DNA of 40,661 nt from a virus. The notes below the pieces were generated by a model. It made no database searches, was not told the origin of the DNA, and saw nothing but the letters and a program-made list of their open reading frames with translations. Positions 23,214 to 32,623 of the stretch are shown one piece after another. Location of the stretch: positions 1-40,661 of IMG/VR virus record IMGVR_UViG_3300036859_000195. One strand, written 5' to 3'. The position numbers were made by a program, and so were the translations under genes. How positions within the stretch are numbered: the first letter of the stretch is position 1; each line of letters begins with the position of its first letter.

Positions 23214-23753
23214 CTATGAGGGCTGATCCGCCGATAGCGACTGCGACCCAAGTGATAGAGATACCCTACCTTCGCGCGTCTGTGCGCTCATGAGTTCGCG
23301 ACACTCCCTCGCCAGGAAGTCGTCGAGCTCTTGGTAGTCGGGCGCGATTATCTCGCGCTCAATCTCTGCGAGGTCAGTCGATTGAACGGCGTGGATTGTC
23401 GTCCAGACCGTTTCTTCGTGCACATAGAGGGCACGTTTTGCGCCCGCATCGGAGGTGAAAGTCACAGGACCATTGGTCGCATCGATTTCGCGACGGCCGA
23501 ACTCAGTGACCACCGTGCAGCGGCCGCGCGTAACGATGTTCAGGTGCGCGTGCTTGTGGATCTTGCCAACGATGAAGGTGTCGGCCGGAAGCAGGATCTC
23601 GCGCGCGTACATGCCGGGCGCGAAGGTGTGCTTGAGGGGGCAGTCGATCTGCGGGAGTTCGGCGAGCACCCCTTGGAAGGCGAGAATCTGCGAGCGAGCA
23701 GCGCCGGGAAGCGTGGCCAACGCCTGGGCGTCCTGATCAACCACCGCATTCAT
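23214..23753 (-). CDS. Cupin-fold phage structural-region protein
   Basis: 179 aa. A cupin-like core at about 50-125: MYAREILLPADTFIVGKIHKHAHLNIVTRGRCTVVTEFGRRE with the HKHAH metal-type motif and a later GPVTFTSDAGAKRALYVHEET. The C-terminal helix (ELDDFLARECRELMSAQ) runs past it. Cupin proteins occur in the tail regions of several podophages. Its last codons overlap the start region of the next gene in another frame. Confidence 0.7.
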   Translation of the reverse strand: MNAVVDQDAQALATLPGAARSQILAFQGVLAELPQIDCPLKHTFAPGMYAREILLPADTFIVGKIHKHAHLNIVTRGRCTVVTEFGRREIDATNGPVTFTSDAGAKRALYVHEETVWTTIHAVQSTDLAEIEREIIAPDYQELDDFLARECRELMSAQTREGRVSLSLGSQSLSADQPS

Positions 23754-24091
23754 GTCGGCACGAACGTCACGGTTGGAATGACGGTGTAGGTGATGCGCAG
23801 CCGGTCCGCCGCGTTCAGCAGGAACATGCCCGAGGTCTGCCCGACCGAATAGAAGGTGACGCCATCGCGCGAGAACTCGATTGCCGAGACTGTGCCGCCG
23901 GTAACTATGAGCGAACCGCGCACCGCGGCGCTGTAGGTGTACGGGGAAGCGCCAGGTGTTACCGGTGCTTCAGCCGCAGGCGGCAAACCGTTGTAGAGGC
24001 CGGCCCAGAAGAAGTACCAGTCTTTCGAGGTGTGCTTCCCCACCTCAAGCGGTGTCGGGTAGTTCGGCAGGAGGTTGCGCTGAGTGATCAT
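23750..24091 (-). CDS. Small structural protein (tail region)
   Basis: 113 aa. It opens ITQRNLLPNYPTPLEVGKHTSKDWYFFWAGLYNG, a pattern of small tail-associated phage proteins, then beta-rich Gly/Thr segments. It overlaps the gp10-like gene by four bases and precedes the cupin gene. A tail-machine component by position. Confidence 0.66.
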   Translation of the reverse strand: MITQRNLLPNYPTPLEVGKHTSKDWYFFWAGLYNGLPPAAEAPVTPGASPYTYSAAVRGSLIVTGGTVSAIEFSRDGVTFYSVGQTSGMFLLNAADRLRITYTVIPTVTFVPT

Positions 24092-25635
24092 GCTTCAGGA
24101 GACGCAAAGAGCGTGGCACCCGCAACGTCGCGTCGACAGGGGTCTGAGAAGCGCGCTTCGTATTGCCGATCGCGCGCCTGGCCGAGGCGACGAATGAGGG
24201 CGCGGTTCTTGGTCTTGCCCGCCTTACCGATCGTCACCCAGTGCTCGTTACCGAACGATTCCCCAGCGTCATCGGACCAGCGAATCATCACCTGCGGGTC
24301 TGTGCCCTGCCCGGTCTGAAGGCCTACGCCCGGCCTGAAGTCGATCTGCAAGGATGAGTGGAAGAGCCGCTTTCGATTCTCTCGGCTCCAGAGGATCGGA
24401 GCGCGCCGCACGCAGATGAGCGGCTCGACCGTAGGCAGTCCGCTCGCCGAATCGAAGCCCGCGTCGGTGAAGACATTGCGCGTCATCTGGTGCATGTAGC
24501 CGGAGAGGAAGTCACCGACCATGCGAATGTTCTGCAGGTTCATGAAGCAGTTCGCGCGCGCGCGGTGGAACTGGCCAGTGGATGAGGTGAACGAGGCGCG
24601 CTCGTGCCACTGAGGGGTGCCTGAGATCTCGCTCGCGGTCGCGTCGTAGACCCAGGTCTTATCCGCAGTCGGGAAGGTGAGCTGGTAGAAAAGATGCTCT
24701 TCTTCCTCATACACAAAGGCGATTGCATCGGAAACGAGCGGGTAGCTAGAGATCGCCGCGGCCACCGCCTGGGTCGAGATCGTCGTATAGCTGTACTGAT
24801 CCGTCTTGATGATGACATTCTCGCCACGCTCGGATCTGGCGAGCCAGGCGAGTGAGGCGCCGAGGCGCGCGATCGAGTGCTTCGCCGCGCAGCCGATTTG
24901 CGGGGCTACACCTGGAATGCGGGAGAAGGAGAAATTCGCGCCGCCCGCGTTGTACCAAACCTCGCTCGCCCGCTCGCCCACGTTCCACAGCTCGCGGCTG
25001 TTCTCCATGAGCGTCACGAGGTTGTCGCTCGAGGAGTCCTTCAATGCGAAGAAGGCAGCCGGAAAGGTCAGAGAATATGGCGTCGGGCCGTTCGTCACGA
25101 AGCGGTTCGTGCCCGGCACATTGCAGATCCACCACCCATCGATAAAGGCGATCTTGTCGGGCCCAACAAAGCCCGCATCTGCGATCGTTGTGAGGGCATT
25201 GGTGGCGAGGTTCACTAGATAGCCATTCACCCCATCGCCAATCATCGCGTAGCCACCGATGCCGTTGTCGCGGATGGCCACCTGGCCATTGTTGGTGGCG
25301 AGCGTGCCGAAGGTCGTGACCGAGAATTGTGCGATCGAGGTCTGCGTCGCCGGCACGGTCATCGTGACGCGTGAGACCGAGGAGCCGCACACAACGATCG
25401 CGCTGGTCCCGCCTGGCAGCACCCAGCAGCCGCGCACTTCGCCGCCGGCGGGCCCATTGGCAACCGAGAAGAGTGGATTGAGGCCTGGCGCGCCTAGCAA
25501 AGCGACAGGCGTTTTCGATTTCCCGTCCTGGCTGAATTCGGTGTACCAGTTGATAGCTTGCTGGCGGTCCTGTCCCGGATCACTCGCGGTATAGGACTGG
25601 CCGACGAACCCGAAGTCGCCGCCCTCGAAACTCAT
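24088..25635 (-). CDS. P22 gp10-like packaged-DNA stabilisation protein
   Basis: 515 aa (P22 gp10 is 472). Beta-rich throughout with family-like passages: GQSYTASDPGQDRQQAINWY at the start, then AGPDKIAFIDGWWICN, SRELWNVGERASEVWYNAGG, GCAAKHSIARLGASLAWLAR. It seals the portal vertex after packaging and forms the tail hub with the gp4-like protein upstream. Order and similarity agree. Confidence 0.84.
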   Translation of the reverse strand: MSFEGGDFGFVGQSYTASDPGQDRQQAINWYTEFSQDGKSKTPVALLGAPGLNPLFSVANGPAGGEVRGCWVLPGGTSAIVVCGSSVSRVTMTVPATQTSIAQFSVTTFGTLATNNGQVAIRDNGIGGYAMIGDGVNGYLVNLATNALTTIADAGFVGPDKIAFIDGWWICNVPGTNRFVTNGPTPYSLTFPAAFFALKDSSSDNLVTLMENSRELWNVGERASEVWYNAGGANFSFSRIPGVAPQIGCAAKHSIARLGASLAWLARSERGENVIIKTDQYSYTTISTQAVAAAISSYPLVSDAIAFVYEEEEHLFYQLTFPTADKTWVYDATASEISGTPQWHERASFTSSTGQFHRARANCFMNLQNIRMVGDFLSGYMHQMTRNVFTDAGFDSASGLPTVEPLICVRRAPILWSRENRKRLFHSSLQIDFRPGVGLQTGQGTDPQVMIRWSDDAGESFGNEHWVTIGKAGKTKNRALIRRLGQARDRQYEARFSDPCRRDVAGATLFASPEA

Positions 25636-26591
25636 CTGAAGCCGCCGTACATGATCCAGCCGGCATCCGTGCGCGCCCCTTGCGTGAGCTCGCTGTCATA
25701 GCGCGAGACGGGCGTGGGGATCGAATTGAGCGAGCGCACGTAGTCCTCGGCTTCCTTGGCGAGCTTCTCCATTTGCGGCGTCCACTCGGCGCCGTATTCG
25801 GGCGCAAGCTCTCGCGCGAGCTTGCGCTTGAGGTAGCGGTTGTAGCCCTGCGGCATCACGACCTGGGTGGTTAGGGATGCGAGGTTGCTGAGGATGGTGT
25901 CGGTGTAGAGGTGCACCTCACCGCCGCCTGATGGATTCTGGTAGAAAAAAAGCTCACCCAATGGAATGGCCGGGTTGTACCAGAGCGCGATCGGCCAAGG
26001 TGCGCTGATCGCCTTGAAGCCGATTCGCGTGTATTGGCCCTGATCGATGATGTCGATCGGATAGTCGAGGCCCGAGCCTTGCGTCGTGATGCGAGTGAAG
26101 GCCTGCGTGATGCGCAAGGGACGCTCGGTCTTGAAGTCCCCCGGAATGGTGTAGGCGATCTGAAGCGGCGCGCCAGGCGTCAAGGTTGCGTTCGCGCTCA
26201 TCGTCACGGTGCCAGCGCCCGCGTTGAACGACAGGATCGTCGTGCCCGTCGGGATGCCTGTGCCGGTCAGATCGCCGCGCGCCACCATGTTCGTTGGCAC
26301 GGTGACGCCCGTGATCGTAGGGCTGCCGTTCGTCACAGTGCCTGCGAAGGTGCCAGCATCGTAGTTGCCGATCGTGTAGCGGTACTGGCCGCCAACGTAC
26401 GAGAACACGGATTCGCCCGAGGCGTAGACGCTTGCCTGATCGGTCGAGAGCGACTCGAGCAGATCGTTCAGGGTCTGGAGCGCATCGGCCGAGTCGTCAG
26501 CTGCCAGGCTCTCGCCAGGTGCGTAGACGTTACAGAAGCGCAGGGCCCCTATGATGATCGACTCGGCGGTCTGCGGGACTGGCGTGCCCAT
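25632..26591 (-). CDS. P22 gp4-like tail accessory/head-completion protein
   Basis: 319 aa, about twice P22 gp4 (166). The outer parts (TAESIIIGALRFCNVYAPGESLAADDSADALQTLNDLLESL; RYLKRKLARELAPEYGAEWTPQMEKLAKEAEDYV) match the helical head-completion family, while a Gly/Thr/Val beta segment (about 85-150) appears inserted. It binds under the portal. Overlaps the gp10-like gene by four bases. Confidence 0.8.
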   Translation of the reverse strand: MGTPVPQTAESIIIGALRFCNVYAPGESLAADDSADALQTLNDLLESLSTDQASVYASGESVFSYVGGQYRYTIGNYDAGTFAGTVTNGSPTITGVTVPTNMVARGDLTGTGIPTGTTILSFNAGAGTVTMSANATLTPGAPLQIAYTIPGDFKTERPLRITQAFTRITTQGSGLDYPIDIIDQGQYTRIGFKAISAPWPIALWYNPAIPLGELFFYQNPSGGGEVHLYTDTILSNLASLTTQVVMPQGYNRYLKRKLARELAPEYGAEWTPQMEKLAKEAEDYVRSLNSIPTPVSRYDSELTQGARTDAGWIMYGGFR

Positions 26592-26602
26592 GCGCGCGCC
26601 GC

Positions 26603-26968
26603 CTACTCGTAGAAGACGCTGATGATCCCCGAGCCCGCAGCGACCACTGTCGAATCGTTGTCGGCCACGAGATTGGTGACGGCGAGAAAGAGCAGGCCAG
26701 CCTTCTGCAGTCCGTCAGGCCAGGACTGCAGCACGGTGCCCGTCGTGGTGCCGAGCGCTGGGATCTCGATGGTGATATCCGGCACCGTGGCGCCTACTGC
26801 CGGCGTCGGCGCCGAAGCAGTAGGGATGTACCAGAAGAATTTGAGGAAGATCGCCGCCGCGGTGGTATTCGTGGCGGCGATTCCTTTCAGCGATGCCGTC
26901 GCCCCATCCTTCACCTGCGTGAGGTTGGTGGTGTTGGCGACGACGATTCTCTTGACAAGCGCCGTCAT
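26603..26968 (-). CDS. Head/decoration region structural protein
   Basis: 121 aa from ATG 26968, which shares a base with the previous stop; the longer frame upstream is shadow. Alternating beta segments (IVVANTTNLTQV, AAAIFLKFFWY, TGTVLQSWPDGLQKAGLLFLAVTNLVAD) suggest a beta-sandwich virion protein. Lies between coat-associated and gp4-like genes. Confidence 0.64.
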   Translation of the reverse strand: MTALVKRIVVANTTNLTQVKDGATASLKGIAATNTTAAAIFLKFFWYIPTASAPTPAVGATVPDITIEIPALGTTTGTVLQSWPDGLQKAGLLFLAVTNLVADNDSTVVAAGSGIISVFYE

Positions 26969-27306
26969 CAGCCAATGCCCAGCGGAAGCGAGGATACCGG
27001 GTTGTCGTAGGCCGGACGGATCACGAGAAGGAAGTAGTTCTCGGCGGTGAGAGTGGGCGTGCCATTCGTGCATACGATGGTGAGATTGACCGTATCGGCC
27101 GCTGACACTCGGGCATGCGCGATCGCGACACCTGATTGAAAGGTCGGCTTGATCGCGAGCACAACATCGCCAAGGCGAACGCCAAGCACGGTGTATGAGC
27201 GCTCGGTTGCCGTGGGCGCCGACAACGCGCTGCCAGCGGCGACAGCGAATTGCAGCAGGAAAATGTTGGCAGCGTTGCCGAAGGGGACATTTGCGGGACC
27301 GGGCAT
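26968..27306 (-). CDS. Beta-sandwich head protein, paralog of 27361-27792
   Basis: 112 aa. Its core (GVRLGDVVLAIKPTFQSGVAIAHARVS) aligns with the next upstream gene (GIKAGDVIIGFNPPGMQAGVVAANVRV), so the two are tandem paralogs. Possibly head decoration or coat-associated proteins. No enzyme motif. Confidence 0.66.
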   Translation of the reverse strand: MPGPANVPFGNAANIFLLQFAVAAGSALSAPTATERSYTVLGVRLGDVVLAIKPTFQSGVAIAHARVSAADTVNLTIVCTNGTPTLTAENYFLLVIRPAYDNPVSSLPLGIG

Positions 27307-27360
27307 TGTCTTCTCCTGAAGAAAGGCGGCGAGTGGTTAGCCCGCCGCCTTGAGCATCGC

Positions 27361-27792
27361 TTACGCCGACTGGATCGAAGTCGGCAGGAACGCGTAGGTC
27401 GTCGAGCCCGGCGGGCGCGTCGACACGTTCGGACGTGCCACATGCAGGATGTAGAGCCCGGCGGTCGGCACGACGCCACCCGCAGTTGGGTTCACGAACT
27501 GAATGTAGAACTTGTCATCGACCGCTGGATCGACGCGCACGTTCGCAGCGACCACACCCGCCTGCATGCCTGGCGGGTTGAAGCCAATGATCACATCGCC
27601 CGCCTTGATGCCAGTCGCGGCGGTCGCCTGGCTCACGCCGTTCAGACCGAAGCTCTGCTCGGCGCTGGTGATGGTCGCGACCGAAAGTGGCGTCAAGCTC
27701 ACGGCGATCGTCTGGATGAACTGCTCGAACGCAGCCGGTGACTGCGTATTGACCTGCTGCGAGGAGGCAGGACCTGGATTCACTGAAGGCAT
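27361..27792 (-). CDS. Beta-sandwich head protein, first of two paralogs
   Basis: 143 aa. Ser/Gln/Pro-rich N-terminus, then the shared core (GIKAGDVIIGFNPPGMQAGVVAANVRVDPAVDD) with the same C-terminal pattern (AGLYILHVARP) as its neighbour. Directly follows the major coat gene, the usual site of decoration proteins. Confidence 0.68.
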   Translation of the reverse strand: MPSVNPGPASSQQVNTQSPAAFEQFIQTIAVSLTPLSVATITSAEQSFGLNGVSQATAATGIKAGDVIIGFNPPGMQAGVVAANVRVDPAVDDKFYIQFVNPTAGGVVPTAGLYILHVARPNVSTRPPGSTTYAFLPTSIQSA

Positions 27793-27807
27793 GGTCGTTG
27801 ACTCCTG

Positions 27808-29166
27808 TTAGCCGAAGACGCGCAGGCCGAGCTGCGTGTAGAGGTCCGCATACCCGTAGAGCACATCCATGCGCGTCGGGAGCGCATCGTTGTTGATGGT
27901 GTACTGACTGACTGAGCGCATGCTCATGCCGATGTCAGAGTCGTTGGCACGGGCCGCTTCGTGCACGCCGCGCGGGAGTGGCAGATCCGCGAACGCGAGT
28001 GCCATCTTGTTGCGATGGAGCACGGCGCCCTGCGGGGAGACCTTGTTCGCGTTCACGCCAGCCGCGGCACCGTTGACGGTGATCGCCGAGGTCGCAGTAA
28101 AGGCTGAGGTCGTGACCACGTTCTGGTACTGACCACCGGAAATGCAGCACTCGCGGATGAAGATCGAGAGCGCGCCGGCGCCGGAGCTCGTGTAGACGCC
28201 CGTGGCCGGGTTGAAGGTGCCCGAAGTAAGCGTCGCCGCGGCGAAAGCGAGACCTGGTGTCGCCGAGCCCACCGGGTTCTGCGTGTAGCCGCCGGGCGGA
28301 ATCACGACAAACTGCTTGAGCGAGTTGCCGTATTGCGTGCGGCTCTGGGGGTTTGCCGGAAGGACGCCCGCGATCTGGATGATGTCGCCGACCTTGATGA
28401 CGCCGGTCGAGTTGGTCCAGCCGTTGGTCTGGATCTGGCCCGAAGCCGCCCAGCCCGTGGTGAGGAATGCGCCGCCCGTGTTGGCAGTGAGGAGCGGCGT
28501 GCCGCCCTGCGCTCCGGTCGTGAAACTCACGACGTTCTGGTCTTCGAACCAGTCGAGGCCCGCGAAGTTCTTGGCGATCATGCCGTTCTTCACGTACTCG
28601 CCGAGCTGCGCCTGCGGGTTGAAGAGGCCTTTGATGCCATCCGTCGCCGAGCTCATCGAGAGCGGATCCAGAATGCAGCTCTTCGGACCCGCGGGGCAGG
28701 CTTCGAAGGCGAGCAGCGCTCGTGCATCGCTGAAGGTCTTGTACGCGGCGGGCGAGACGCCTGGCGTGCCGACCGCAAGCGCGGTGTTCTGGTAGAAAAA
28801 GTACAGGCCGTCGGAGTCGACGCGGTTGGCGATCGTCGCCTGCATCGGAGCCAGCACGCGCTCCTTGAAGCGGTCCATCGACAGCAGAAGGTCTGCGGTC
28901 GTGAACTGCACGTCGACGTGGAACTGGTAGTTCAGCGTGACCGGCACGTAGGTTTCGTTCGTGTCCTCGACGTTCAACGCCGGGCCGAACGTGCCCTGGT
29001 AGCGGGCCGGGCGACGGACGTTGCAGGTGGCGCCGATCTTGGCTTCCTTCACTGCGAACTCGTCGGAGTACTGGCGGTTCACCTTGTCGGCGAAGACCAG
29101 GGTGTTCTCGAGGATGATCAGCGCTTCATTCGTGATGTAGCTGATCGTCAGCAGGTTGTTCGACAC
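27808..29166 (-). CDS. Major coat protein, P22 gp5-like
   Basis: 452 aa (P22 gp5 is 430). The start (LTISYITNEALIILENTLVFADKVNRQYSDEF), ARYQGTFGP and DVQFTTADLLLSMDRFKERVLAP match the P22-type HK97-fold coat family; the centre has a Gly/Thr-rich insertion-like segment. Assembles the T=7-type head with the scaffold coded next upstream. Confidence 0.9.
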   Translation of the reverse strand: MSNNLLTISYITNEALIILENTLVFADKVNRQYSDEFAVKEAKIGATCNVRRPARYQGTFGPALNVEDTNETYVPVTLNYQFHVDVQFTTADLLLSMDRFKERVLAPMQATIANRVDSDGLYFFYQNTALAVGTPGVSPAAYKTFSDARALLAFEACPAGPKSCILDPLSMSSATDGIKGLFNPQAQLGEYVKNGMIAKNFAGLDWFEDQNVVSFTTGAQGGTPLLTANTGGAFLTTGWAASGQIQTNGWTNSTGVIKVGDIIQIAGVLPANPQSRTQYGNSLKQFVVIPPGGYTQNPVGSATPGLAFAAATLTSGTFNPATGVYTSSGAGALSIFIRECCISGGQYQNVVTTSAFTATSAITVNGAAAGVNANKVSPQGAVLHRNKMALAFADLPLPRGVHEAARANDSDIGMSMRSVSQYTINNDALPTRMDVLYGYADLYTQLGLRVFG

Positions 29167-29198
29167 GGACTATCTCCAGAAAGAGGTTTGCGAACCCC

Positions 29199-30221
29199 TC
29201 ACCGGCTAGCTTTCGCGCGCCTCTCCGCTTCGCGGAATGCGCGCAGCTCTTGGAAAGTCATCTGACTCGGGTCCTTGTTGACCGTCGTCTCTTTTCCCTC
29301 GAGCGGCGAGATCGGTGCGGGAGCCTTGGAGATTTCCTTCGCTGGGGCCGCGTCTGCCTTTGCAGGCGCCGCGGCCTTCTCGAACTTCGTCTCCAATTTG
29401 CCGAGCTCTGCTACACAGCGACTCGGCGAGAGCTTCTTCAGCCGCGTGACCTCATCCGGGTTCTTCGCGAGGTGGTAGGCCAGCTGCGGCCCCACTTCGC
29501 TTTCGATCAAGTACTGCTTGGCGATGTCTGGGACGATCAGATCGGTGCCACCCACTACGTCCTCGTAGTCCGGTGTTGCCGCCTTGAATTCGTCCTGACG
29601 CTTCACGAACGCGCTAACTATCTCGTTTGCGTGTTCCTGCTGCTTTGACTGCTCGGCTTGCGCCTTGCCAGTCTCACCAGCCTTCTTCGCCTCGTACTTG
29701 ACCAGCGCCCGGGTGTACTCACCCACGGTTTTGAAGTCGCCCGGCTTCGGCTCGTCGGGATCACTCCCGCCGTCCTTGTCCGCGCTTGGGCCACCTGACT
29801 TCGTGCCCTTCAGCGCATCGATCTCGCGCTGAAGCTGCTCTGCCCGTCGCTCTGCCTCGATCGCTCGTCGACCTTCACCGGTCGCGAACTCCTCGGCCTC
29901 TCTCATCTGGCGATGCTTTTTGTTGATGAGCTTCTGGATTTTCTCCGTCAGCTTCGCATCGGCATCGCCTTCCGCCTCGACTGCCGGCGTGTCACCGGCC
30001 TTTATGAACTTGCCGTCAGCGTCACGCTTGGGCTCGTCCTTCGACTTCGTGCCATCGTCGACTTTCGCCTCCGTCGACACACCCGTCGTGGGTGTAGCTT
30101 GTTTGGCATCGGCAGGTTTCGCGTCGGACTTCGCCGGTTCCTTCGCACCTGGGGCCTTGAACTCAGGCACTTTCCCGGTGGTGATGAACTCGACGTGATT
30201 TTCCGGCGTGATGACCTGCAT
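29199..30221 (-). CDS. Scaffolding protein
   Basis: 340 aa, highly charged: Lys/Ala/Asp-rich disordered ~85 N-terminal residues, long coiled helices (about 90-145 and 185-215), and a basic C-terminus (LRAFREAERRAKASR) as needed for coat binding. Size, composition and position between portal and coat match P22 gp8-type scaffolds. It drives head assembly and leaves before packaging. Confidence 0.82.
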   Translation of the reverse strand: MQVITPENHVEFITTGKVPEFKAPGAKEPAKSDAKPADAKQATPTTGVSTEAKVDDGTKSKDEPKRDADGKFIKAGDTPAVEAEGDADAKLTEKIQKLINKKHRQMREAEEFATGEGRRAIEAERRAEQLQREIDALKGTKSGGPSADKDGGSDPDEPKPGDFKTVGEYTRALVKYEAKKAGETGKAQAEQSKQQEHANEIVSAFVKRQDEFKAATPDYEDVVGGTDLIVPDIAKQYLIESEVGPQLAYHLAKNPDEVTRLKKLSPSRCVAELGKLETKFEKAAAPAKADAAPAKEISKAPAPISPLEGKETTVNKDPSQMTFQELRAFREAERRAKASR

Positions 30222-30314
30222 TGCTGCCCTCGACTGCGATCACCTGATCGCCATGGGGCGCGAATATGCGCGCGCAGGTTCTAGCGCTTCAAAACTTCGG
30301 ACGCAGTTTGTGTC

Positions 30315-32507
30315 TTACGCGGCGCCGTTCGCCGGCCGATCTGTCGCGCCCTCCTTGATGGCTTTGTCGGCGGCGCGCTCGTTGTGAGCGGCTTCCGCGT
30401 GCGTATTCATCAGCGAGCCTGCGACCTGGATCTCGGCGACGTCCTTCTTTGCCGCCGCGTTGATGAGCACGGTCTCGAGCCAGACCTTGTTTTCCTCGAG
30501 CCAGCCCTTGAAGTCGAGGCGTGCGTTCTCTTGGTCGACGGCAGCCTTTGTCTCGGTGTCGTGGGCCTTGCCGGTAGTTTGGATGAGAGTGCGCTTCGTC
30601 GCGCCATCATCCTGCATTTTCTTGATTTCGCCGCCGTACTTGAGCTCGAGGCCCTGGCTTTGAATCGTCTCCTGCGCCTGTTTTAGCTGGCCCTGCAGCG
30701 CCTGCACGATCGTCTGCGCCTGCTTCGGCAGATTCTTGAGCATCTTGTCCATGCCATCTGGCGTTGTGACGGCAAGACTGTCGGCGAGCTCATCGGCGCC
30801 GTGGAAGTCCATGTTCCGCACGGGGATATCAGGGCGCGTTGCGACGATGGCCTCGCCCAACTTCGTGTTGAGCAGCTCCATCATGTTCTCGGCCGCCTCC
30901 TCGCGCTTTGTCGCGTAGCCCGGACCCGTATCCATGATCACATCGTAGCGCCCGACGAACCAGCGGTTGTTAGTCTTGCCGGTGGGGTTCCCTTGCTCGT
31001 CGAGCTCGCGCTCGTTGAGCGTGACTTTCTCGCTCTGACCGTCTTCTCCCAGGATGTGCAGGACGCGCTCGGTGTCGTAGTAAGCGGGCGCCATGTCGAG
31101 CAGGATGATCCCGGTCCACATGATCGAGTAGGTCTGGTTGTCGTAGTACTGGAAGTGCGTCAGGTCTTGCATGCCCTGGCGGCGCTGGAGGTACTTGTTG
31201 CCAGAGACGACGCGAGCGGAGATCTCTGGGTTCTCCTGCGGCATGCCAGCGACCGCCATGAGGTTGCGCTCGGCGCCCGATGACCACTCGCTCATGCCGG
31301 CTTCCACTTGGGCGGGATTTTGGCGTTGAGGTAGTGGCAAGAGTGTCTGGCCATCGGGACCGAGAACAGCTTTCGCAACGAGAGTCGAGTAGCTCTTGCG
31401 GTTCGCGTCGCCCCACTCCGGATGCCCTTCGATCACCTGCTCGTAGGCTACCCAGGGGGCTTTCGGAGTCAGCGCGTACCGCTCGGCTTTGGTGGTCTCG
31501 GCGTAGTTGAAGATCGTCGCCGGGTCCATCAGGTTCTCGACCATGCCCTTGCGCAGAATCTTTCCGTTGATGCGCAGCTTGTTGCCGATGCACTTGATGA
31601 TCGGAATGTATTTCCCAGGCAGCTCACGCCGATCGACGACCTTGCGGCCATTCAATCTGAACCATTGCACGGTGCGCGTTGAGGTTGGCCTCTTATCGAT
31701 GACCTTGATCTGCATTGCCCCCAGGATCGCCTGGATGTCGGCCTTGTTCGGATTGAGCTCGCTCTCGAGCTTCGTGCTGCCATCGCTGAACAGATACAGC
31801 GTCTCGCGCTTCTGGTAGATCCGGAAGTATTCCGCCAGGCGCACGTGGGTCTTGCTCTCCCAGTCGAGAACGAAATCGCCGGGAGCCTCGGTGAATAGAT
31901 AGTCTTTGTTCGGTGCGTCGCGATAAAGCCGCTTGTATTCATCGCGCGGCATGTCCTCGGCGATCACGAGCCAGTTGCGATCCTCGCCCGCGGGCATGAT
32001 CGAGGAAGGGTCGTCGTAGACGCTAAAAGGATTGTCGATCGGGATGATCTTCAGCTGCTGCTCGAAGCTGCGCTCGTGCACGTATTCGGATCCGATGCGC
32101 CAGTATCCCCAGCCGATGTCCTTTGCCATCGCGACGCCCGAGTCGTAGGCGATCGAGGCGTTGCTGCGCGATTCGATCTCGCGAATGAGTCCTGCGACCT
32201 TACTTGCGCTGTCGACCGTGGCGTCGCTGACCGGACGCACCTTGATGCGCGGGCGTTGCTGGCGGAGCGTGTTCTCGACACGCGTGCAGGCGACATCGGT
32301 GTGATTGATCGTCATGCAGGGCCGCTGATCGACCTTGCGATCGTTGCGAGCCTTCTCGGGCCACTGATCGCCCCAACGGAATTGCAGCGCCTTCAGCCCA
32401 CGTGTGCGGTTGTCGCTCTCGGCATCCGCCGACATCTTCTGCCGGGCCGCGCACTCGAGCCAGATGTCGTTGTCGGTCTCGGCGAGCTTGTCGGGATCCA
32501 GGCTCAC
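30315..32507 (-). CDS. Portal protein, P22 gp1-like
   Basis: 730 aa (P22 gp1 is 725) from GTG 32507, overlapping the stop of the tiny gene upstream. Family features: LQFRWGDQWPEKARNDRKVDQRPCMTINHT, RENTLRQQRPRIKVRP-like block, GWGYWRI, DNPFSVYDDPSS, then helical C-terminal barrel (ALQGQLKQAQETIQSQG). Twelve copies form the DNA entry vertex, contacting terminase and the gp4-like protein. Confidence 0.93.
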   Translation of the reverse strand: MSLDPDKLAETDNDIWLECAARQKMSADAESDNRTRGLKALQFRWGDQWPEKARNDRKVDQRPCMTINHTDVACTRVENTLRQQRPRIKVRPVSDATVDSASKVAGLIREIESRSNASIAYDSGVAMAKDIGWGYWRIGSEYVHERSFEQQLKIIPIDNPFSVYDDPSSIMPAGEDRNWLVIAEDMPRDEYKRLYRDAPNKDYLFTEAPGDFVLDWESKTHVRLAEYFRIYQKRETLYLFSDGSTKLESELNPNKADIQAILGAMQIKVIDKRPTSTRTVQWFRLNGRKVVDRRELPGKYIPIIKCIGNKLRINGKILRKGMVENLMDPATIFNYAETTKAERYALTPKAPWVAYEQVIEGHPEWGDANRKSYSTLVAKAVLGPDGQTLLPLPQRQNPAQVEAGMSEWSSGAERNLMAVAGMPQENPEISARVVSGNKYLQRRQGMQDLTHFQYYDNQTYSIMWTGIILLDMAPAYYDTERVLHILGEDGQSEKVTLNERELDEQGNPTGKTNNRWFVGRYDVIMDTGPGYATKREEAAENMMELLNTKLGEAIVATRPDIPVRNMDFHGADELADSLAVTTPDGMDKMLKNLPKQAQTIVQALQGQLKQAQETIQSQGLELKYGGEIKKMQDDGATKRTLIQTTGKAHDTETKAAVDQENARLDFKGWLEENKVWLETVLINAAAKKDVAEIQVAGSLMNTHAEAAHNERAADKAIKEGATDRPANGAA

Positions 32508-32623
32508 GACTTCGATCGCTCCAACACACGCATTGCTTCCAGCACCTCTGGCGGCAATTTAGGCAGCGGCGCTGCTCCGAGCTGGTCGGCAAATCGACTG
32601 AATGCGCGCCAGAGTTTTTTCAC
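32504..32623 (-). CDS. Tiny protein between packaging gene and portal
   Basis: 39 aa from GTG 32623; GTGA overlaps at both its start (with the 32620 gene stop) and its end (with the portal start). Basic N-terminus (KKLWRAFSRFADQLG) and a Pro-rich centre (PLPKLPPEV). The exact double overlap makes it very likely real though it is short. Confidence 0.6.
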   Translation of the reverse strand: MKKLWRAFSRFADQLGAAPLPKLPPEVLEAMRVLERSKS

